Assembly: GCA_965220535.1 (NCBI GenBank)
Contig: OZ244833.1
Coordinates: 434,001 to 498,000 of the forward strand
DNA from: HK1 sp965220535
Lineage (GTDB): Bacteria; Pseudomonadota; Gammaproteobacteria; HK1
DNA length: 64,000 nt
Direction: 5' to 3'
This document shows, one piece after another, positions 8,662-17,876 of the stretch. The first letter of the stretch is position 1, and each line of letters opens with the position of its first letter. The notes below the pieces were generated by a model. The model ran no database searches, was not told where the DNA came from, and worked only from the letters and a program-made list of their open reading frames with translations. A program made the position numbers and the translations under genes.

Positions 8662-9228
8662 ATGGTGGCAGCGATGAAATGGACGGCTGATAACTACTAT
8701 ATGGGGCTTGAAACCGAAAGAAAGGTGATTGATTCATTTTTTCATGACTGTGAACAAAGGATAATAAGAAGAAACCAATCTTTTCTCGGGACTCACTTTG
8801 GTATAGGAAAGGGTGAAATGCTCGATATACCTTTAAAATTGCTCTTTAGCTCGCTCTGTTCGTTTTTAAAAAAATGGGCAACGAGGAAATTCATGCCTGT
8901 CTTTGAATGGAGAACTATATATAGTCTTACTTTTCCTATAAAAATGAAATTTTCAGTGCATCCTTTACACTTAATCAAACAAGCTGGTATTCCTTCGAGA
9001 AGTAGGGATTGCGCAACATGCATTTTGAGTGAAATCGATTTCTATGGCTTCGTGGACTGCTTTGCTGAAGGAAGATATCTAACCGTTATATTACAGAGCA
9101 ACGAAGGGACACCGTATATTTGCAGATTTTCTCTGGGCAACTTCAAAGAGGAGGTCAAAGACAAAGTCGACGAAATAAGGACGATATCAAAAAGACTGGA
9201 AAATCAAACGACCGCCAAAGGAGAATGA
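8662..9228 (+). CDS. Hypothetical protein in an AT-rich insert
   Basis: 188 aa from ATG 8662; an ATG at 8674 is an alternative. I do not recognise the family. The sequence has a hydrophobic patch (PLKLLFSSLCSFL), a CATC motif with nearby cysteines and a charged, lysine-rich C-terminus. The reading frame is strikingly richer in A+T than its neighbours and uses codons (ATA, TTA, AGA) rare elsewhere in the window, which points to recent acquisition. The stop is followed 2 bp later by another small ORF with its own SD. Confidence 0.55.
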   Translation: MVAAMKWTADNYYMGLETERKVIDSFFHDCEQRIIRRNQSFLGTHFGIGKGEMLDIPLKLLFSSLCSFLKKWATRKFMPVFEWRTIYSLTFPIKMKFSVHPLHLIKQAGIPSRSRDCATCILSEIDFYGFVDCFAEGRYLTVILQSNEGTPYICRFSLGNFKEEVKDKVDEIRTISKRLENQTTAKGE

Positions 9229-9230
9229 CG

Positions 9231-9437
9231 ATGCAAGTGTTTTTCCATGCCGACGATTTTGACGAGCCGAATATGAAAAAACGCCTATCGGAGGGATTGA
9301 TGGCGATGAGCGGCGACAAGCGCAGCCCGAGCGCGAAAGTCGAAAAGATGAATCGACGATATCGATCGGGGGCTTGCCGTCGGTCGGTGCCGATGCGCTC
9401 GGACCCGCCGGTCGATCGCGTCCGCGCCCTTGTTTAG
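9231..9437 (+). CDS. Small hypothetical protein, second gene of the AT-rich insert
   Basis: 68 aa. The start ATG follows a clear SD (AAAGGAG) that overlaps the end of the upstream gene, so the two are probably co-translated. The first half is acidic and balanced (MQVFFHADDFDEPNMKKRL). The second half becomes arginine- and proline-rich and returns to the GC content of the host, so the real C-terminus may have been replaced or lost at the insertion boundary. No family is recognised. A toxin-antitoxin style pair is possible but not shown. Confidence 0.4.
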   Translation: MQVFFHADDFDEPNMKKRLSEGLMAMSGDKRSPSAKVEKMNRRYRSGACRRSVPMRSDPPVDRVRALV

Positions 9438-9469
9438 AACCCTTTTTACCCCGATCGACTGATACTGCG

Positions 9470-10354
9470 ATGTCCGCACTCCGAGCTCTGCTCGAACATC
9501 CGCGCACCGAGCGCGCGGTGATAATCCTGATCCTCGTCAACGCCTTCATCCTCGGGCTTGAAACCCACGACGAGGCGATGGCGCGCTTCGGGTGGCTGTT
9601 GGCTCCGTTGGGAGCCGTCATCCTCGCCGTCTTCGTGGTGGAAATCGCGGCCAAGATACTCGTTCAGCGGCTCGGCTTTTTCAAAGACGCTTGGAATCTT
9701 TTCGACTTTGTGGTCATCGCCATCGCGCTTGCCCCCACAAGCGGCCCTCTCGCGGTGCTGCGGACCCTGCGCGCCCTGCGGATATTGCGCCTGATCACGG
9801 TCGCGCCCTCGCTCAAGCGCGTGGTCGGGGCCTTGTTCCGGGCCCTGCCCAATATCGGGGGTTCCACCGCGCTGTTGGGGCTGATTTTTTACGTCAGCGC
9901 GATCATCGCCACCGAGTTCTTCGGCGAGGCCTTTCCCGAGTGGTTCGGCAATCTCTTCGCCTCGGCCTATACCTTGTTTCAGATCATGACGCTCGAGGGT
10001 TGGTCGATGGGGATCGTCCGACCGGTCATGGTCGAGCATCCGATGGCTTGGCTCTTTTTCCTGCCCTTTATCCTCTTCACCACCTTCACCGTCCTCAATC
10101 TGTTCATCGGGGTGGTCGTGCAAGCGATGCAAGACGGGGTCAATGCCGACGCGCACAAAGCGACCAGCGACAAACAAGAGGAAATCTTGGAGGAAATAAG
10201 AGGCTTGCGCCGAACCGTCGCCGCGTTGGACCGCGACCCTCCGCCGGCTTCGAAGGAAACGAGCGAGGATGCGAGCGATGCCCCTTCGCGATCTCGAAGC
10301 CAAACGCCTAGCCAAACGCCCAGGAGAGAAAAATCTTGGCCGGACTCGAACTGA
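9470..10354 (+). CDS. Bacterial voltage-gated cation channel (NaChBac family) with TLEGW filter
   Basis: 294 aa from ATG 9470; the longer upstream reading has no membrane or conserved sequence. Six helices are evident: S1 about 16-33, S2 45-65, S3 75-90, S4 95-120, S5 130-150 and S6 185-215. S4 has arginines at every third position (R98, R101, R104, R107), as in voltage sensors. The pore filter is TLEGWSM at 174-180, where most NaChBac channels have TLESW. The S6 end is followed by an acidic helix (about 225-255) likely to form the family's tetrameric coiled coil, then a Ser/Pro/Arg tail. The gene overlaps the next start by 19 bp. Confidence 0.92.
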   Translation: MSALRALLEHPRTERAVIILILVNAFILGLETHDEAMARFGWLLAPLGAVILAVFVVEIAAKILVQRLGFFKDAWNLFDFVVIAIALAPTSGPLAVLRTLRALRILRLITVAPSLKRVVGALFRALPNIGGSTALLGLIFYVSAIIATEFFGEAFPEWFGNLFASAYTLFQIMTLEGWSMGIVRPVMVEHPMAWLFFLPFILFTTFTVLNLFIGVVVQAMQDGVNADAHKATSDKQEEILEEIRGLRRTVAALDRDPPPASKETSEDASDAPSRSRSQTPSQTPRREKSWPDSN

Positions 10355-11418
10355 CTTCCGTCAAAAAATCCTTCGGCGGGGTTGCCGTCATCCACGGCGT
10401 CGATCTGTCGATCAACCCCGGGGAATTCATCGTTTTCGTCGGTCCCTCGGGTTGCGGCAAATCGACCCTGTTGCGCTTGATCGCCGGGCTTGAAAGCACG
10501 CTCGAAGGCGAGATCCGAATCGGCTCGCGCGATGTCACCGCCGCCGACCCCGGCGATCGCGGCGTCGCCATGGTCTTCCAGACCTACGCCCTCTACCCGC
10601 ATATGAGCGTGCGCGAGAACATGGGCTTCGGCCTGCGCATGAACGGGGTCGACAAGGCGGATATCCGCCGGCGGGTCGATCGCGCCGCCGATATCCTTCA
10701 CCTCGATCGCTTGCTCGAGCGCAAACCGAGCGAACTCTCCGGCGGTCAACGCCAGCGCGTGGCCATCGGGCGGGCCATCGTTCGCGAGCCCGATGTCTTC
10801 TTGTTCGACGAGCCTCTATCGAACCTCGACGCCGAGCTGCGGGTGCAGATGCGCCTGGAAATCGCCAACCTGCACAAGCGACTCGAAGCCACGATGATCT
10901 ACGTAACGCACGATCAGATCGAAGCCATGACCTTGGCGGATCGCATCGTCGTGCTGCGCGAGGGGCGGATCGAGCAGGTCGGATCGCCGATCGATCTCTA
11001 CGACGATCCCGACAATCTCTTCGTCGCCGGTTTCATCGGCTCCCCTCGGATGAACTTCCTCGAGGCGAGGGTCACCGCCGTCGAAGGCCATCGTGCCACG
11101 TTAGGCCTTGTCGATTTCGCGCGCACCGAGATTCACCTCGAACTCGAACGACCCCCGGCGCTCGAACGCACGGTGCGTTTGGGCATCCGTCCCGAGCATT
11201 TCGACGCCTCCGGCTCGGTCGCGCTGACGGCGCCGATCGAGGTGATCGAGAACTTGGGGGGAACTTCTTATGCCTATACGCGAAGCCTAAGCGGCAACCC
11301 CCTGGTCATCGATCTCGGCGGGGACCGCAGCGTCGTCGAGGGCCGTGATTTCACCGCGCGTTTCGATCCCGCCCGCGCCTACCTCTTCGATCCCGAATCC
11401 GGCTTGCGAATACGCTGA
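10336..11418 (+). CDS. MalK/UgpC-type sugar ABC transporter ATPase
   Basis: 360 aa from a TTG start with SD AGGAGAG at 10322-10328. Walker A is GPSGCGKST (about residues 36-44), the signature LSGGQRQR (about 134-141), Walker B LFDEPLSNLD and the switch HD in YVTHDQIEAM. A C-terminal regulatory TOBE domain follows (about 235-360). It probably energises an importer whose permeases are encoded elsewhere. Being directly upstream of a beta-galactosidase, it most likely serves the galactoside importer at 22.7-25.9 kb; MalK-type ATPases are often shared between importers. Confidence 0.92.
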   Translation: MAGLELTSVKKSFGGVAVIHGVDLSINPGEFIVFVGPSGCGKSTLLRLIAGLESTLEGEIRIGSRDVTAADPGDRGVAMVFQTYALYPHMSVRENMGFGLRMNGVDKADIRRRVDRAADILHLDRLLERKPSELSGGQRQRVAIGRAIVREPDVFLFDEPLSNLDAELRVQMRLEIANLHKRLEATMIYVTHDQIEAMTLADRIVVLREGRIEQVGSPIDLYDDPDNLFVAGFIGSPRMNFLEARVTAVEGHRATLGLVDFARTEIHLELERPPALERTVRLGIRPEHFDASGSVALTAPIEVIENLGGTSYAYTRSLSGNPLVIDLGGDRSVVEGRDFTARFDPARAYLFDPESGLRIR

Positions 11419-11420
11419 CG

Positions 11421-13376
11421 ATGAGCCCTTCTCCGCCCGGCGGGCAACGCGTTTTGGGGTGCTGCTACTACCCCGAGCACTGGCCGCAATCCTGCTGGTC
11501 GCGCGATGCCCGGCGCATGGCCGAGGTCGGATTGCGCCGGGTGCGAATCGGCGAGTTCGCTTGGCGCCGGATCGAGCCGCATCCCGGCCGCTTCGACTGG
11601 GAGTGGCTCGACCGGGCCATCGAGACTCTGAGCGCCGCAGGCTTAGGTATCGTGCTCGGCACCCCCACGGCAACGCCGCCGCGCTGGCTGCTCGATCGCC
11701 ACCCCGATATGACGGCCGTGGATCGCGAGGGTCGGCCGCGCACCTTCGGCTCCCGTCGGCATTATTGCTTCAGCCATCTCGGCTACCGCTTCGAATGCGC
11801 TCGTATCGTCGGTGCATTGGCGAAGCGCTACGGTCGCCACGAAGCCGTAGAGGCTTGGCAGACCGATAACGAATACGGTTGTCATGACACGACCCTGTCT
11901 TACAGCGAGGCCGCGCGCACGGCCTTTCGTCGGTGGTTGCGGGATCGTTATCTCGATATCGACCGACTCAACCGGGCTTGGGGCAATGTGTTCTGGTCGA
12001 TGGAATACGACGATTTCGATCAGATCGATCCGCCCGAGCTGACGGTCACCGAGGCCAACCCCACGCACCGGCTCGCCTTCCGCCGCTTCTCTTCCGACCA
12101 AGTGGTCGGCTTCAATCGCCTCCAAGTCGATATCATCCGCGCCCACAGCGATGCCCCGATCGCCCACAACTATATGGGGCGCATCATGGATTTCGATCAT
12201 TTCGCGGTGGGCGACGATCTCGATATCGCCGCTTGGGATTCCTACCCCTTGGGTTTTTTGGCCGAGCGCGCCGGGGCCGATGCCGACACCCGTCGGCGCT
12301 TCGCTCGCCAGGGCGAGCCCGACTTTCAGGCTTTCCATCACGATCTTTATCGCGCCGTCGGCAAGAGGCGCTTGTGGATCATGGAGCAGCAGCCTGGCCC
12401 GGTGAACTGGGCTCCTTATAACCCGGCGCCCCTGCCGGGGATGGTGCGCTTGTGGAGTTTGGAGGCCTTCGCCCACGGAGCCGAGTCCGTATGCTATTTC
12501 CGATGGCGCCAAGCGCCCTTCGCCCAAGAGCAGATGCACGCCGGTCTGCAGAATCCCGACGGGAGCGACGCCCCGGCGATGGCGGAAATCGAGGACTTGG
12601 CCGCGGAGATCGCCGCCGGTCCGCAGATCGGCCAAAGCATCCCGGCACCGGTCGCGCTGCTTTTCGACTATGACGCCGGCCACGCTTGGGATATCCAACC
12701 CCATCGCGCCGGATGCAGCTATTTCGATCTGGTCTTCGGCTTTTATCGTGCCTTGCGCCGCTTGGGTCTGTCGATCGATATCCTGCCGCCGACGACGAGG
12801 GATTTCAGCCCTTGGTCCTTGGTGCTCGCGCCGGGTCTGGTCTTTATGTCGCTTGATTTGAAGAACGCGCTCGAAAAAACCGCCCGGCAACTGCTGTTGG
12901 GTCCGCGCAGCGCCGCCCGCGATATCGACATGGCGATCCCGACGCCGCTGCCACCCGATTTTCCCGGGCTCGATCTGCGCGTCGTCGGGGTCGAGAGTTT
13001 GGGTCCGCAGATGGATATCGCACTGCCGGCGGGAGGCGGCATCCGTCATTACCGCGAGTTCGTCGACGGCGGGGCCACCGTCTTCGAGCGCGATGCCGAC
13101 GGGGAGCCCGTCTTGCTCGGCGATGATCGTTGCCGATACCTGACGGGCTGGCCCGACGAGGCGGCGGCGTTTCGAATCGTCGCCGACGCCGCCGGCGTCG
13201 CCGGGATCCCGACTTGCGAACTCCCGTCGGGGCTGCGCCGACGCGAGACCGACCGGGAGGTCTTTTGGATCAACTACAACTCGTATGAGGTCGAAGCCGA
13301 GGGCCTGCGTATCGCGCCGGTTTCGGTCTTGCGCCAAGCGCGTAAGAAGACATCGGACGATCCTCCCGGCCCCTGA
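11421..13376 (+). CDS. GH42 beta-galactosidase
   Basis: 651 aa, 2 bp after the ATPase stop. The N-terminal TIM barrel opens with GCCYYPEHWP and GEFAWRRIEP, as in GH42. The acid/base glutamate is E151 in QTDNEYG, and the nucleophile is E322 in IMEQQPGPVNW. WRQAPFAQEQMHAGL is the usual distal segment. The middle domain (LFDYDAGHAWDIQP) and a small C-terminal beta domain complete the family length. No signal peptide is seen, so it cleaves imported beta-galactosides in the cytoplasm. It is convergent with the metallophosphoesterase gene downstream. Confidence 0.94.
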   Translation: MSPSPPGGQRVLGCCYYPEHWPQSCWSRDARRMAEVGLRRVRIGEFAWRRIEPHPGRFDWEWLDRAIETLSAAGLGIVLGTPTATPPRWLLDRHPDMTAVDREGRPRTFGSRRHYCFSHLGYRFECARIVGALAKRYGRHEAVEAWQTDNEYGCHDTTLSYSEAARTAFRRWLRDRYLDIDRLNRAWGNVFWSMEYDDFDQIDPPELTVTEANPTHRLAFRRFSSDQVVGFNRLQVDIIRAHSDAPIAHNYMGRIMDFDHFAVGDDLDIAAWDSYPLGFLAERAGADADTRRRFARQGEPDFQAFHHDLYRAVGKRRLWIMEQQPGPVNWAPYNPAPLPGMVRLWSLEAFAHGAESVCYFRWRQAPFAQEQMHAGLQNPDGSDAPAMAEIEDLAAEIAAGPQIGQSIPAPVALLFDYDAGHAWDIQPHRAGCSYFDLVFGFYRALRRLGLSIDILPPTTRDFSPWSLVLAPGLVFMSLDLKNALEKTARQLLLGPRSAARDIDMAIPTPLPPDFPGLDLRVVGVESLGPQMDIALPAGGGIRHYREFVDGGATVFERDADGEPVLLGDDRCRYLTGWPDEAAAFRIVADAAGVAGIPTCELPSGLRRRETDREVFWINYNSYEVEAEGLRIAPVSVLRQARKKTSDDPPGP

Positions 13377-13577
13377 TTCGGCTCGACCGGCTCGAAAGGC
13401 TTGAACGAAGCGCCCCGCCGTTGCGGGGATTCGAAGCGGTCGGTCGAATAAGGGGGAGAGCAAAGGAGCGTTTCGAAGGAGCGTTCCGACGCTTCGATCG
13501 CCGGTGCGCCGACCGAAGTTCATTCGAAACGATCGGATTGCCCGCCCTCGAAGCCGCTCTTCGAAAGGGCTAGGGGT

Positions 13578-15653
13578 TTATGTGCGCGATGCCGCTGCCT
13601 GGCAGCGCATCAAGAAGGGATTTCGCGTGCTGCCACCTGCTGCTATCGATTGCCCGTCGATCAGATCGATCGCTTCGATCGCGGTCGATGAGCGTGCCGC
13701 TTCGAGGGCGATGCTTTGCGGGTCCACCGCAGCGGCTCCGGGGTCGGGGATGACAATCCACCGATCGCTTTCGCCGAAGTCCGGCTCGAAGCCGACGGCA
13801 CCTGCGAAGTCGCGTCGTTCGAGCGGTCGATCCCCTGCCCCTGCCCTTTCCCCCAAAAGCCGGTTCAGCCGCTGCACCAAACAGGCCGTCGGGCGGGGAT
13901 TGAATCGGCGATCGAACAAGCCTCGGCGGGGGAAATAGCCGCGATCGACATCGGCCAGCGTGTCGCAGATCAGGTCGACGGCTTCGTTGGCATGCGCGGA
14001 CAAGATCGCCTCGCAAAGACGGGCCGCTTGGGCCACGCCGTCGTTCATGCAAAGGGCGGGATTGTCACCGGCCAAGCGAAGATGGATGACGGCGCTTTTG
14101 CCGAAACGCTCGAAGATATCCTTGGCCAGAGCCAACGCCGGTTGCAGCGCTTCTTCGAAGCCCGAACGCAGGATATAGGCGTCGGCGGCTCGCCCGCTTT
14201 CGCTTTTAAGCCAAGCGGCGAGCAGATCGCCGTCGGCGGCGGTGAATCCGTGGTTGATGACGTGGAAATAACGCCCCCTCGATGCGATGACATCGTCCTT
14301 GCTGCGCCAGGGCGAGAAATGCCATTCGATGCCCTGCCCTTCGAGCAGTTCGACGAAGGCCGAGTCGACGGGCGCATCCAAGCGCCGGCAGCTTTCCCAG
14401 ACATCGATGAGATCGGCGTGGGCCTCGACGAGATCGCGTATCGCCTTCGTAGCGGCGCCGAAGCGATAAAAGCGATAGCGAAAACCGAAGCGGCGCAACT
14501 CCGCCAGGCGAGCGCGCCGTCGATCGTCGGCAAGATCGGATGAGGGCAGGCGTAGCTCGCGCGCCCCGATTTCGATCAGCGCAAGCAGGGGGTAATCGTT
14601 GCGCGCCCGTTTGCGATCGAATTCGTCGAGCCCGCCGCTCGGCGGAATCTCGACGATCTCGCACCAATCCTGACGCAGATCGAAACCCAAAAGCCCGCGG
14701 TTTTCGAAAACGCAAGCCTCGGGCGCCAACGCCGGGCTCGACATCCTCGGCATCGCAAGGCACACCGATTGGCCTTCGTCCAGCTCGGCGCCTTGGCTAT
14801 GGACCATCTCGAAGCGATGCCCCTTTTCGAAAACATGGATCAACGCATAGCCGAGTTTGTTCGTATCGTTGCGGCCGTATTCGTCGTTGGCGGCGATGCG
14901 GAAGATCTCGCTGTAATCCTGACGGGTAAAAGCCGTCGACGGCAATAGATAGCAGTCCGTGGCCGCGAGTCGGTGGTACCAGAACTGGTGGACATGGCCG
15001 CAAAATAACGCTTCGATACGGTATCCCTCGAGGAGATCGAGCAACCAAACCCGCGCTTTCGGCGCCAGGTTGTCGTAATGCTCGGCTTCGTCGGCATCGA
15101 GGAGAAAGGGCGGGTAATGGGAGCCCATGAAGATTCGCTCGCCGCGAATTCGATCGAGGAGGCGAGCGAGCCAGTCGTATTGCTCGGCCTCGGCGGCCAG
15201 ATCGGAGCCCGGCAGTTGGGCGTTGATGCCGATGAAATGGATATCTTCGACGGTCCGATGAAAATACTGCTCGCCGAAATGACGCTCCCAAGCGTCGAGA
15301 AAAGAGGTGCGCACGGTCCCCGCCGGACCCCACTCGATGGCTTTGTCGCCGACATCATGGTTGCCGGGGATGATCCTCCAAGGATGCTTCAAGGCGGCGA
15401 ACTGATCGAGAAAGCGCCGCGCCGAGACCGTATATGGATCCTCCATCGAGGGCACGGGATGCACCGCATCGCCCAAGTGGAGGACGAAAGCGAGATCGCG
15501 CCGGTTGAGATCGTCGATGACCCAGCGCAACCGCCGGTTGGCCCGCCGGTTGACCTCGAATGGGGAGTTGCATTCGTGGTCGCTTTGATTCAAATGGGTG
15601 TCGGAAACGACCGCGAAGGTGAATCGATAGCGGCCCGAACCCGAAGCCCTCAT
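13578..15653 (-). CDS. Metallophosphoesterase with large C-terminal domain of unknown function
   Basis: 691 aa from the ATG at 15653, 2 bp after the tctA stop; a longer reading into tctA is unlikely. The first 280 residues show the calcineurin-like metal site: SDTHLNQ, HLGDAV, PGNHD, GSHYPP and CGHVHQ. The remaining 400 residues have no motif I recognise, though alternating hydrophobic and acidic segments (LAKDIFERFGKSAVIHLRLA) suggest an alpha/beta barrel-like fold. There is no signal peptide. The close coupling to a tricarboxylate-transporter membrane subunit suggests action on a phosphorylated or phosphodiester metabolite of the imported substrate, but this is inference. Confidence 0.85.
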   Translation of the reverse strand: MRASGSGRYRFTFAVVSDTHLNQSDHECNSPFEVNRRANRRLRWVIDDLNRRDLAFVLHLGDAVHPVPSMEDPYTVSARRFLDQFAALKHPWRIIPGNHDVGDKAIEWGPAGTVRTSFLDAWERHFGEQYFHRTVEDIHFIGINAQLPGSDLAAEAEQYDWLARLLDRIRGERIFMGSHYPPFLLDADEAEHYDNLAPKARVWLLDLLEGYRIEALFCGHVHQFWYHRLAATDCYLLPSTAFTRQDYSEIFRIAANDEYGRNDTNKLGYALIHVFEKGHRFEMVHSQGAELDEGQSVCLAMPRMSSPALAPEACVFENRGLLGFDLRQDWCEIVEIPPSGGLDEFDRKRARNDYPLLALIEIGARELRLPSSDLADDRRRARLAELRRFGFRYRFYRFGAATKAIRDLVEAHADLIDVWESCRRLDAPVDSAFVELLEGQGIEWHFSPWRSKDDVIASRGRYFHVINHGFTAADGDLLAAWLKSESGRAADAYILRSGFEEALQPALALAKDIFERFGKSAVIHLRLAGDNPALCMNDGVAQAARLCEAILSAHANEAVDLICDTLADVDRGYFPRRGLFDRRFNPRPTACLVQRLNRLLGERAGAGDRPLERRDFAGAVGFEPDFGESDRWIVIPDPGAAAVDPQSIALEAARSSTAIEAIDLIDGQSIAAGGSTRNPFLMRCQAAASRT

Positions 15654-15655
15654 GC

Positions 15656-17140
15656 TCAACCCGCCAGGGGAATGCGCTTTTGCCGGCTTTTGATCAACAA
15701 GAAGATCGAAGCCAGCGTCATGGCCCAAAAGACCCAGCAAATCGGCGTGCGGAACAAGATGCCGAGGCCGCCCTCGGAGAGGATCATCGATTGACGAAAA
15801 TTATCCTCGAGCAAGGGTCCCAAGATGAAGGCGATCAAAAAGGGCGGCGCCGGCAATCCGAAGACCATCATCGAATAGCCGACCACCCCCATCAAGAGCA
15901 TGACGAGGACATCGAAAGCGCTGTTGTTGATGGCATAAGCGCCGAACAAACAAAAGACCAGGACCACCGGATACAAGAGCCGATTCGGAATCTCGGCGAT
16001 ACGGCTGATCGCGCGGATCGAGAACTTCCCCACCATGAACAGATAGGCCGAACTCAACATGATGCCGATGAAGAGCGCGTAAATCATGGTCAGATTCTGT
16101 TCGAACATCACCGGGCCCGGACGCAAACCGTGGATCATGAAGGCGCCCAAGATGACGGCGGTGATGACATCGCCCGGGACCCCCAAGGCCAGCAGCGGAA
16201 TCATCGTCGCCCCGGCGACGCCGTTGTTGCCGGCTTCGGCGGCGGCGACGCCTTCGAGTTCCCCCTTGCCGAAATTATCCCGCCGCGGGGAATTTCGCCG
16301 CGCTTCGCTATAGGACAAAAAGGCCGAGGGGGCGCCGCCGATACCGGGGATCGAACCGAGGACGACACCGATCAGGCTGCCGCGCAGGATCGATTTGAAA
16401 CAACGGCGGAACTCGGCGAAGCCCGCACCGCCCCCGCGCATCGCTGCCGCTCGGGTGGCATCGACGCTACCGCCGGCGAACCAGCGAAGGATTTCGGGCA
16501 GGGCGAACAGGCCGATCAATACCGGGATGAAATTGAGGCCGCCCATCAACTCCCATTCGTCGAAGACGAAACGGCCGGTGCCGTAGACCATGTCGAGGCC
16601 GATGGTGGCGAAGATCAGCCCCAAGGCCGCAGAGGCGATGCCCTTGGGCAGGCTGTCGCCGGAGACGCCGGCGATGATCGTCAGCGAGAAGACGATCAGG
16701 GTGAAGAATTCCGGCGGACCGAACTTGAGGGCGAAGGTGGCGAGCAAACCGGCGAGCAGGATCAGCGAGAGGTTGGAAACGAAATCGGCGAAACAGGAGG
16801 CATAGAGGGCCATATCCAGAGCCTTGCGCGCCTGCCCTTTTTGCGTCAGGGGATAGCCGTCGAGCACCGTGCAAGATGCCGCCGGGGTGCCCGGGGCCTT
16901 GATCAGGATGGCGGTGATCGAGCCGCCGTAGAGTCCGCCTTTGTAGATACCGAGCAAAAGCAATATCCCGGTGACCGGCTGCATGGCGAAGGTGAAGGGC
17001 AGCGCCAGCGCCACTCCCATCGGTGTCGTCATGCCGGGGATGGCGCCGATCAGGGTGCCGAAGACGACTCCGATGAATACGATCGAGACGTTTTCGATCG
17101 TCAAAAACAGCGCGAACGCGTCGCCCAATTGCTCGATCAT
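15656..17140 (-). CDS. tctA: Tripartite tricarboxylate transporter, large membrane subunit TctA
   Basis: 494 aa from the ATG at 17140, four bases after the tctB stop. The family signature GAIPGMTTPMGVALALPF is near residues 32-50, with KGGLYGGSITAILIKAPGTP following, and GVVLGSIPGIGGAPSAFLSYSEAR in the second half. About 11-12 hydrophobic helices fill the rest. TctA forms the inner-membrane channel for di/tricarboxylates or other organic anions driven by ion gradients with TctB and periplasmic TctC. The matching tctC is on the other strand about 2.5 kb away. Confidence 0.95.
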   Translation of the reverse strand: MIEQLGDAFALFLTIENVSIVFIGVVFGTLIGAIPGMTTPMGVALALPFTFAMQPVTGILLLLGIYKGGLYGGSITAILIKAPGTPAASCTVLDGYPLTQKGQARKALDMALYASCFADFVSNLSLILLAGLLATFALKFGPPEFFTLIVFSLTIIAGVSGDSLPKGIASAALGLIFATIGLDMVYGTGRFVFDEWELMGGLNFIPVLIGLFALPEILRWFAGGSVDATRAAAMRGGGAGFAEFRRCFKSILRGSLIGVVLGSIPGIGGAPSAFLSYSEARRNSPRRDNFGKGELEGVAAAEAGNNGVAGATMIPLLALGVPGDVITAVILGAFMIHGLRPGPVMFEQNLTMIYALFIGIMLSSAYLFMVGKFSIRAISRIAEIPNRLLYPVVLVFCLFGAYAINNSAFDVLVMLLMGVVGYSMMVFGLPAPPFLIAFILGPLLEDNFRQSMILSEGGLGILFRTPICWVFWAMTLASIFLLIKSRQKRIPLAG

Positions 17141-17144
17141 CGTT

Positions 17145-17639
17145 TTAGCCTCGCAAGAACTCGAAAACGCCGAGCGGAATCGGAACATTCGCGACGTGCA
17201 CGAAGAAGACGTATAACAGCGCCGGCAGGCAAAGCGCCGGCGCGATCAGGGGCCATGGACGCCGTTCCCCGGCAAGGAGCCCCAAAAGCAGGATCAAGGC
17301 CATGCCCGGCAGCACCATGCCCAGCCAATCGATGGCGAAGTAATAAGCGAAGAGCGATGCGAGCACCGCCCCTAGCCGATAGGAACGCGAGAGCGTGCTT
17401 GCGGCGGCCGCCGCCGTCTCGTCCGAATCCGACTCCCCTTGTCCAGGGCCTTGCCCGGGAAAGAGGATCGACAAAATGCCCATCGCAGCGAGGATCAAGG
17501 AGATGATGCGCGGCCAGAAATCGGGAGCGAGGGTGATATGGTCGACCCTCCCCGGGGAATCGATCCCCATCGGAATCAGAAGGAAAAAGAGGGTCAGCCC
17601 GATGATCAGGATTCCGACCCCGGTCAGGCGCGCTTTCAT
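17145..17639 (-). CDS. tctB: Tripartite tricarboxylate transporter, small membrane subunit TctB
   Basis: 164 aa with four hydrophobic helices (about 6-24, 42-58, 83-100, 108-150 with a break), normal for TctB. I take the ATG at 17639; a TTG at 17675 would add 12 residues. The PGRVDHITLAPDFWPRIISLILAAMG-type loop and helix is typical of the family (PDxxFWP). A low-complexity stretch of Ser/Asp/Ala lies between helices 2 and 3. It is the first gene of the tctB-tctA-metallophosphoesterase operon. Confidence 0.88.
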   Translation of the reverse strand: MKARLTGVGILIIGLTLFFLLIPMGIDSPGRVDHITLAPDFWPRIISLILAAMGILSILFPGQGPGQGESDSDETAAAAASTLSRSYRLGAVLASLFAYYFAIDWLGMVLPGMALILLLGLLAGERRPWPLIAPALCLPALLYVFFVHVANVPIPLGVFEFLRG

Positions 17640-17876
17640 GAGGATCGGCCACCGGTCGAAGGGGGATTGCCGCAAGAATTGCCGTAAGAGTAGATCATCT
17701 CGATCGTCTCGGATCGCTTATCGCGAAATCGTCGCGAAATCATCGCGATAGAGGAACTCACGGATCGCCCGCATCGAGGCGCCCTCGGGGATCGCCGAGG
17801 ACAGCGATATCTCCGGCGAGGCGGTCGACGAAGTGCCGATCGCCTAAGTCCATGAGCAAGATGCGCTTCGATTCGA

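Noticed and set aside
15680..17506. 608-codon plus-strand frame opposite tctA and tctB
   Set aside because: Shadow of real minus-strand genes; product is Asp/Gly/Gln/Arg-rich and has no membrane or family features.
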